From Haemophilus paraphrohaemolyticus (lineage in GTDB: Bacteria; Pseudomonadota; Gammaproteobacteria; Enterobacterales; Pasteurellaceae), in assembly GCF_002015045.1 (NCBI RefSeq), contig NZ_MUXX01000012.1, positions 190,097 through 254,096 of the forward strand: a stretch of DNA of 64,000 nucleotides. The letters run 5' to 3'. The notes under the pieces are model-generated. The model had not been told where the DNA came from and searched no databases. It saw nothing but the letters and a program-made list of their open reading frames with translations. The translations under genes were made by a program, and so were the position numbers. Shown here in pieces: positions 59,803 to 64,000 of this stretch (positions are counted from its first letter, which is position 1; each line of letters begins with the position of its first letter).

Positions 59803-60885
59803 ATGGCAGGCAACAGCATTGGACAATTATTTAAGGTAACCACTTTTGGCGAATCGCACGGGATTGCACTAGGTTGTATTGTGGATGGCGTACCACCGAA
59901 TATGGCATTGAGCGAGGCGGATTTGCAACCCGATTTAGACCGCCGTAAACCTGGGACATCCCGTTATACTACCCCTCGTCGTGAAGATGATGAAGTACAG
60001 ATTTTATCGGGCGTATTTGAAGGGAAAACCACGGGTACGAGTATCGGGTTAATTATCAAAAATGGTGACCAGCGCTCCAAAGATTACGGCGATATTATGG
60101 ACAAATTCCGCCCTGGTCACGCGGATTACACTTACCAACAAAAATATGGTATCCGTGACTATCGCGGTGGCGGTCGCTCTTCTGCGCGTGAAACTGCAAT
60201 GCGTGTGGCTGCAGGGGCGATTGCAAAAAAATATCTGCGTGAACAATTTGGTATTGAAGTACGAGGCTATTTATCGCAAATTGGCTCGGTTAAAATTGAT
60301 CCTGCAAAAGTGGCAGATATCAGTAAAATTGATTGGAATGAAGTGAATAGCAATCCGTTTTTCTGCCCTGACCCTGTGGCGGTAGAGCAGTTTGAAGAAC
60401 TTATTCGTGAGCTGAAAAAAGAGGGCGACTCTATCGGAGCGAAACTCTCAGTGATAGCTGAAAATGTACCTGTTGGTTTAGGCGAACCTGTTTTTGATCG
60501 CCTAGATGCGGATTTAGCCCACGCATTGATGTCTATTAATGCTGTGAAAGCGGTCGAAATTGGCGATGGTTTTGCAGTGGTTGAACAAAAAGGCAGCCAA
60601 CACCGCGATGAAATGACCCCAGAAGGCTTTTTATCGAACCACGCAGGTGGCATTTTAGGTGGTATTAGTTCGGGGCAGCCAATTATTGCCAATATTGCGT
60701 TAAAACCAACTTCAAGCATTACCGTGCCAGGTCAAAGCGTAAACTCAAATAACGAACCTGTGGAAGTGGTAACTAAAGGCAGACACGACCCTTGCGTTGG
60801 CATCCGAGCCGTGCCAATTGCTGAAGCAATGATGGCGATTGTGTTACTCGATCATCTCCTTCGTTTTAAAGCGCAGTGTCGATAA
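59803..60885 (+). CDS. aroC: Chorismate synthase
   Basis: Last step of the shikimate pathway: anti-1,4-elimination of phosphate from EPSP, using reduced FMN. The 360 residues are standard. [17 protein letters not shown] at the N terminus, the [14 protein letters not shown] loop, [21 protein letters not shown] split motif (about 126-146), and the C-terminal [17 protein letters not shown] are all present. 32 bases after the channel genes with an AAAGGAAA ribosome binding site; ends at a hairpin. Confidence 0.97.
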   Translation: MAGNSIGQLFKVTTFGESHGIALGCIVDGVPPNMALSEADLQPDLDRRKPGTSRYTTPRREDDEVQILSGVFEGKTTGTSIGLIIKNGDQRSKDYGDIMDKFRPGHADYTYQQKYGIRDYRGGGRSSARETAMRVAAGAIAKKYLREQFGIEVRGYLSQIGSVKIDPAKVADISKIDWNEVNSNPFFCPDPVAVEQFEELIRELKKEGDSIGAKLSVIAENVPVGLGEPVFDRLDADLAHALMSINAVKAVEIGDGFAVVEQKGSQHRDEMTPEGFLSNHAGGILGGISSGQPIIANIALKPTSSITVPGQSVNSNNEPVEVVTKGRHDPCVGIRAVPIAEAMMAIVLLDHLLRFKAQCR

Positions 60886-60898
60886 AACATATCATAAT

Positions 60899-60921
60899 AA
60901 ACCCAGTCTTAGGCTGGGTTT
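60899..60921 (+). terminator. Intrinsic terminator of aroC
   Basis: AAACCCAGTC-tta-GGCTGGGTTT, 10-bp stem with one G-T pair, followed by TCTTTAT. Confidence 0.8.
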
Positions 60922-60937
60922 TCTTTATCAAATTATT

Positions 60938-61250
60938 TTATTGCTTTTTAAATAAACCGGAAGAGCCTTCGGAATAATCTCGAGGTTGGTCTTCTTTAGT
61001 TGTAAGTTTAAAAAATTCGGTTTGATGCTCTTCTGGTAAAAGCTCTGCAGAGCCGTTAGCTAAATGGTCGTAGAGCTTTTTATAATCCGTTGCGAGAGTT
61101 GCTAATAATTCAGCAGACTAAATCAGCTTCCAGTTGTAGTTGTTTTTGCACGTTACGGCTTGCCATGCGGGTTACAAGTACTCCGATGAAAATACCTACA
61201 ATAAATGCTGCGCCTAAAGCACCCCAAACGGCAATAGTCCATTCTGTCAT
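60938..61250 (-). pseudogene. yhcB: yhcB (ZapG/DUF1043) broken by an internal deletion
   Basis: From ATG 61250 the first frame reads an N-terminal membrane anchor and start of coiled coil (MTEWTIAVWGALGAAFIVGI then RMASRNVQKQLQLEADLV), and stops at 61112-61110 after 46 residues. A second frame beginning near 61117 continues SAELLATLATDYKKLYDHLA and ends with the family C terminus RDYSEGSSGLFKKQ at 60938. The two pieces total about 105 residues, whereas intact YhcB is about 130. The lost part is the coiled-coil segment before SAELL. This fits a deletion whose length is not a multiple of three. Intact YhcB is an inner-membrane protein that coordinates envelope growth and division. Confidence 0.75.
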
Positions 61251-61376
61251 AAAAAATCTCTTATTTGCTGGGTAATAAATATGTAACGAGTTGTAACATT
61301 TTCCGAGTGAGAAAGGAATAGCCAAGTAGTTAAAAATTCAGTTTTACTGACTAAACGCAAAAAATTGGTGAAAGTA

Positions 61377-61405
61377 TTAGATTTTTAATACAAAATCTGT
61401 ATAAT
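61377..61405 (+). promoter_or_regulatory. rplM promoter
   Basis: A perfect TATAAT at 61400-61405. The -35 region at about 61377-61382 is poor. It lies about 145 bases before the rplM start, leaving a long leader. Confidence 0.5.
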
Positions 61406-61420
61406 ACGCACACCCTGTTT

Positions 61421-61516
61421 TTGTTTGGACTTTCCCGCCAAACAAGTTGGTCTAAATAAGACTCGAAGGGGTCGGATTTAGCCGAAAAATTAATAGGTAA
61501 TATCCACTAGGATATT
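61421..61516 (+). promoter_or_regulatory. Structured rplM leader
   Basis: Three hairpins in the untranslated leader: TTGTTTGG/CCAAACAA (61421-61445), TCGG/CCGA (61472-61485) and AATATCC/GGATATT (61499-61516). In gammaproteobacteria L13 represses its own operon through the rplM leader, so these are candidate target structures. Confidence 0.5.
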
Positions 61517-61545
61517 GGGTTTAAACTTTAAATTTTGGTATTTAA

Positions 61546-61977
<432 letters not shown>

Positions 61978-61992
61978 TCACGGAGCATCAAA

Positions 61993-62388
61993 ATGACAGC
62001 AGCAAATCAAAACTACGGCACAGGTCGCCGCAAAAGCTCTTCAGCTCGTGTATTTATCAAACCGGGCAGCGGTAACATCACTATTAACCAACGTTCTTTA
62101 GACGTATACTTCGGTCGTGAAACTTCACGTATGATCGTGCGTCAGCCATTAGAATTAGTTGAATTATTAGATAAATTAGATTTATACATTACTGTTAAAG
62201 GTGGTGGTATCTCTGGTCAAGCAGGTGCAATCCGTCACGGTATTACACGTGCATTGATCGAATACGACGAAACTTTACGCCCAGCACTTCGTGCAGCTGG
62301 CTTCGTTACTCGTGACGCACGTCGCGTTGAACGTAAAAAAGTGGGTTTACACAAAGCACGTCGTCGTCCACAATACTCAAAACGTTAA
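61993..62388 (+). CDS. rpsI: 30S ribosomal protein S9
   Basis: 131 residues with the [14 protein letters not shown]-terminal motif, central [15 protein letters not shown], and the C-terminal RRPQYSKR that reaches toward the P-site tRNA. Ribosome binding site CGGAGC. Ends at a strong hairpin terminator. Confidence 0.98.
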   Translation: MTAANQNYGTGRRKSSSARVFIKPGSGNITINQRSLDVYFGRETSRMIVRQPLELVELLDKLDLYITVKGGGISGQAGAIRHGITRALIEYDETLRPALRAAGFVTRDARRVERKKVGLHKARRRPQYSKR

Positions 62389-62418
62389 TTTCGAGTATCT
62401 ATACGAAAGTATTATCGC

Positions 62419-62443
62419 AAAAGGCAGGTTTTTCCTGCCTTTT
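62419..62443 (+). terminator. Intrinsic terminator of rplM-rpsI
   Basis: AAAAGGCAGG-ttttt-CCTGCCTTTT, a 10-bp stem followed by TTG. Confidence 0.85.
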
Positions 62444-62472
62444 TTGTATTTCATTTTTGAAAGGAATTACCT

Positions 62473-63246
62473 ATGCTTGCCATTATCTCCCCTGCGAAAA
62501 CCCTCGATTTTGAAACACCCGTGCCTCAATTTGTATTTTCTCAACCAAATTTGACCGCTTACAGTCAAGAATTGATTGAAATTTGTCAGCAATTTAGCCC
62601 AGCGGAATTAGGATCGTTAATGTCGATTAGCGATAAATTGGCGAGTTTAAATGTAGCACGTTTTGCTGAATGGCAGCTTGACCATAATGAGACAAATGCC
62701 AAAGCTGCACTTTTTGCGTTTAAAGGAGATGTTTACATAGGGCTTGAAGCGGAAACGCTAAGCCGTGAGCAGGTCGAATATGCACAGAAGCACTTGCGTA
62801 TGCTTTCAGGCTTATATGGCTTGCTAAAACCGCTTGATTTGATGCAGCCTTATCGTTTGGAAATGGGCACGAAATTGACTAATCCTAAAGGCAAAGATCT
62901 GTACGCATTTTGGGGCAATACTATAACCGAGTATTTGCAACAGGCGATTGATGAACAGGGCGATAGCGTGTTGGTGAATCTTGCTTCAGATGAATATTAT
63001 AATGTAGTAAAACCGAAAAATCTGAATGCGACCATTGTAAAACCTGTTTTCTTAGATGAGAAAAATGGCAAGTTTAAACAGATTTCATTCTATGCCAAAA
63101 AAGCTCGAGGAATGATGGTGCGTTTTATTTTAACTGAGCAACCAACTGAAATTGAACAACTTAAAACCTTTAACTATGGCGGTTATTGGTTTGATGAGGA
63201 GAGCTCAACGGCAACTGAATTGGTTTTTAAACGCGAGGAGCAGTAA
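62473..63246 (+). CDS. yaaA: Peroxide-stress protein YaaA (DUF328 family)
   Basis: 257 residues. The N terminus [14 protein letters not shown] and the [18 protein letters not shown] segment are highly conserved in the family, as is the C-terminal [10 protein letters not shown]. In E. coli YaaA lowers free iron under peroxide stress and has a DNA-binding fold. The mechanism is not settled. Its last base overlaps the ATG of the lipoprotein gene. Confidence 0.92.
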   Translation: MLAIISPAKTLDFETPVPQFVFSQPNLTAYSQELIEICQQFSPAELGSLMSISDKLASLNVARFAEWQLDHNETNAKAALFAFKGDVYIGLEAETLSREQVEYAQKHLRMLSGLYGLLKPLDLMQPYRLEMGTKLTNPKGKDLYAFWGNTITEYLQQAIDEQGDSVLVNLASDEYYNVVKPKNLNATIVKPVFLDEKNGKFKQISFYAKKARGMMVRFILTEQPTEIEQLKTFNYGGYWFDEESSTATELVFKREEQ

Positions 63247-63800
63247 TGAATATTTTTCGTTGGGGTAGCTTTGCACTTTTTTCCTTATTTTTGACCGCTT
63301 GCCAGTTTAAAACGGGCGGTTTTGATCTGCCTGATGCAGTAACATTCCAGAAACAGCGTTTTGAAAAGGTAACGCAAAGTCAGATTGATGAGATGCAACA
63401 ACTGCTTTATTTGCCTGCTGAAGGTACAAAAAATCCCGAGAATTGGCAGAAAGGTATTTTGATTTTTGTAGATAAAAATAGCAAAAGGATGAGTTTAGCT
63501 GATCGTGCATCATTGCGTCAAAATGCGTTTGCTCATCAGGAGGATACGCAAGCGAAAGTTGAAGTGGTGCAAAATGAACTGCGTAGTGAGGTGCTTTATC
63601 CGCCAACGGAGCGTTTTAATGATGTGCAGTTAGAGGTTTCGCGCGGGCGAGATTTGCAATGTGGTTATGCACAGATGCAGTTTTCTGACAAGCGGTCCGC
63701 TTTTGCAAAAAAATCGCAAAATTTAACCGCTTACCAACAGGTATTAAGCGAGCTTGCAATTGAGTTTAGCCGATTAGCTTGGCAGGTGAATTGTAAATAG
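63246..63800 (+). CDS. Unknown lipoprotein coupled to yaaA
   Basis: 184 residues with a signal peptide ending in lipobox FLTAC (C19). Mature part is mostly polar and helical, with a second cysteine pair (C139 region and C183 near the C terminus). No family recognised. It starts on the last base of yaaA (TAATG). Part of its C-terminal coding sequence (DKRSAFAKKSQNLTA) consists of two uptake signals in inverted orientation (63688-63732). The function is unknown. Confidence 0.75.
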   Translation: MNIFRWGSFALFSLFLTACQFKTGGFDLPDAVTFQKQRFEKVTQSQIDEMQQLLYLPAEGTKNPENWQKGILIFVDKNSKRMSLADRASLRQNAFAHQEDTQAKVEVVQNELRSEVLYPPTERFNDVQLEVSRGRDLQCGYAQMQFSDKRSAFAKKSQNLTAYQQVLSELAIEFSRLAWQVNCK

Positions 63801-63821
63801 CACAATAGAGCATTTCCTTTG

Positions 63822-63860
63822 AAATAACCGTGAAATTCAAGTAGAATTGCACGGTTATTT
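63822..63860 (+). terminator. Terminator after the lipoprotein gene
   Basis: AAATAACCGTG and CACGGTTATTT form an 11-bp stem with a 17-base loop, followed by TTCCC. It lies just before lepA. Confidence 0.65.
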
Positions 63861-63897
63861 TTCCCTAAATTTTTAAAAACAGGACATTTATTGCCCG

Positions 63898-64000
63898 ATG
63901 AATATGAAGAACATTCGTAACTTTTCGATTATTGCCCACATTGATCACGGAAAATCCACGCTTTCTGACCGCTTGATTCAAACCTGTGGCGGTTTGTCTG
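63898..64000 (+). CDS. lepA: Elongation factor 4 (LepA), 5' part only
   Basis: The first 34 codons: [20 protein letters not shown] then [14 protein letters not shown]. The G1 motif HIDHGKST is that of a translational GTPase, and the sequence is LepA-like. The start may be ATG 63898 or 63904; the latter gives the commoner N terminus MKNIRNF. The gene continues beyond the window edge. Confidence 0.93.
   Translation, partial: MNMKNIRNFSIIAHIDHGKSTLSDRLIQTCGGLS

Noticed and set aside
61113..61250. A 46-residue membrane micro-protein as a real gene in place of yhcB
   Set aside because: The conserved C-terminal half of YhcB follows directly in another frame, so a broken gene explains the sequence better.

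Overview
The window looks like ordinary chromosome of a Pasteurellaceae bacterium of the Actinobacillus/Mannheimia side of the family. The main evidence is many copies of the 9-mer ACAAGCGGT (or its complement), often followed by A/T-rich blocks ending in GCAAA. This is the Apl-type DNA uptake signal, not the Hin-type AAGTGCGGT. A riboswitch-controlled rib operon ending in ribBA and ribH, a mukFEB operon together with seqA, and moderately AT-rich coding sequence agree with this. I cannot name the species. I saw no rRNA, tRNA, prophage, insertion sequence or CRISPR array.

Layout. 0-11.5 kb: recQ, a short MetE-like methyltransferase, dps (reverse) facing cdd (forward), cysK, rho, then the reverse operon ribD-ribE-hydrolase-ribBA-ribH behind an FMN riboswitch. 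12-24.5 kb: lon, uvrA/ssb divergent across a LexA box, udk-dcd, argO, a class II amidotransferase, lolB-ispE-prs, pyrD. 24.8-34.4 kb: aceE-aceF-lpdA (pyruvate dehydrogenase) and pntAB (reverse). 34.5-43 kb: trmJ and the condensin operon mukF-mukE-mukB. 43-51 kb: pyrH, frr, fieF plus a zinc-ribbon gene, mepA, priC, a porin, cmoA, ybfF. 51-61 kb: seqA, menE, two tandem MscS-type giant channels, aroC. 61-64 kb: a broken yhcB, rplM-rpsI, yaaA, an unknown lipoprotein and the start of lepA.

Most of the content is core metabolism and information processing. The outstanding accessory element is a zeta-toxin-like kinase and a small preceding ORF (37515-38451) inserted between mukE and mukB, with start/stop overlaps that make them part of the condensin operon. 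Other points of interest are an isochorismatase-like hydrolase inside the riboflavin operon, a tandem pair of about 1100-residue mechanosensitive channels, a yhcB gene broken by an apparent internal deletion, two families of REPIN-like inverted-dimer repeats with variable hairpins, and a hairpin with a T-run in the porin leader.

Regulatory sites readable directly are CRP-type palindromes before cdd and before the porin, an OxyR-like element before dps, a LexA box between uvrA and ssb, a heat-shock-like promoter before lon, and several uptake-signal pairs forming terminator hairpins. All functional names come from recognising protein motifs by eye. No database search was possible.
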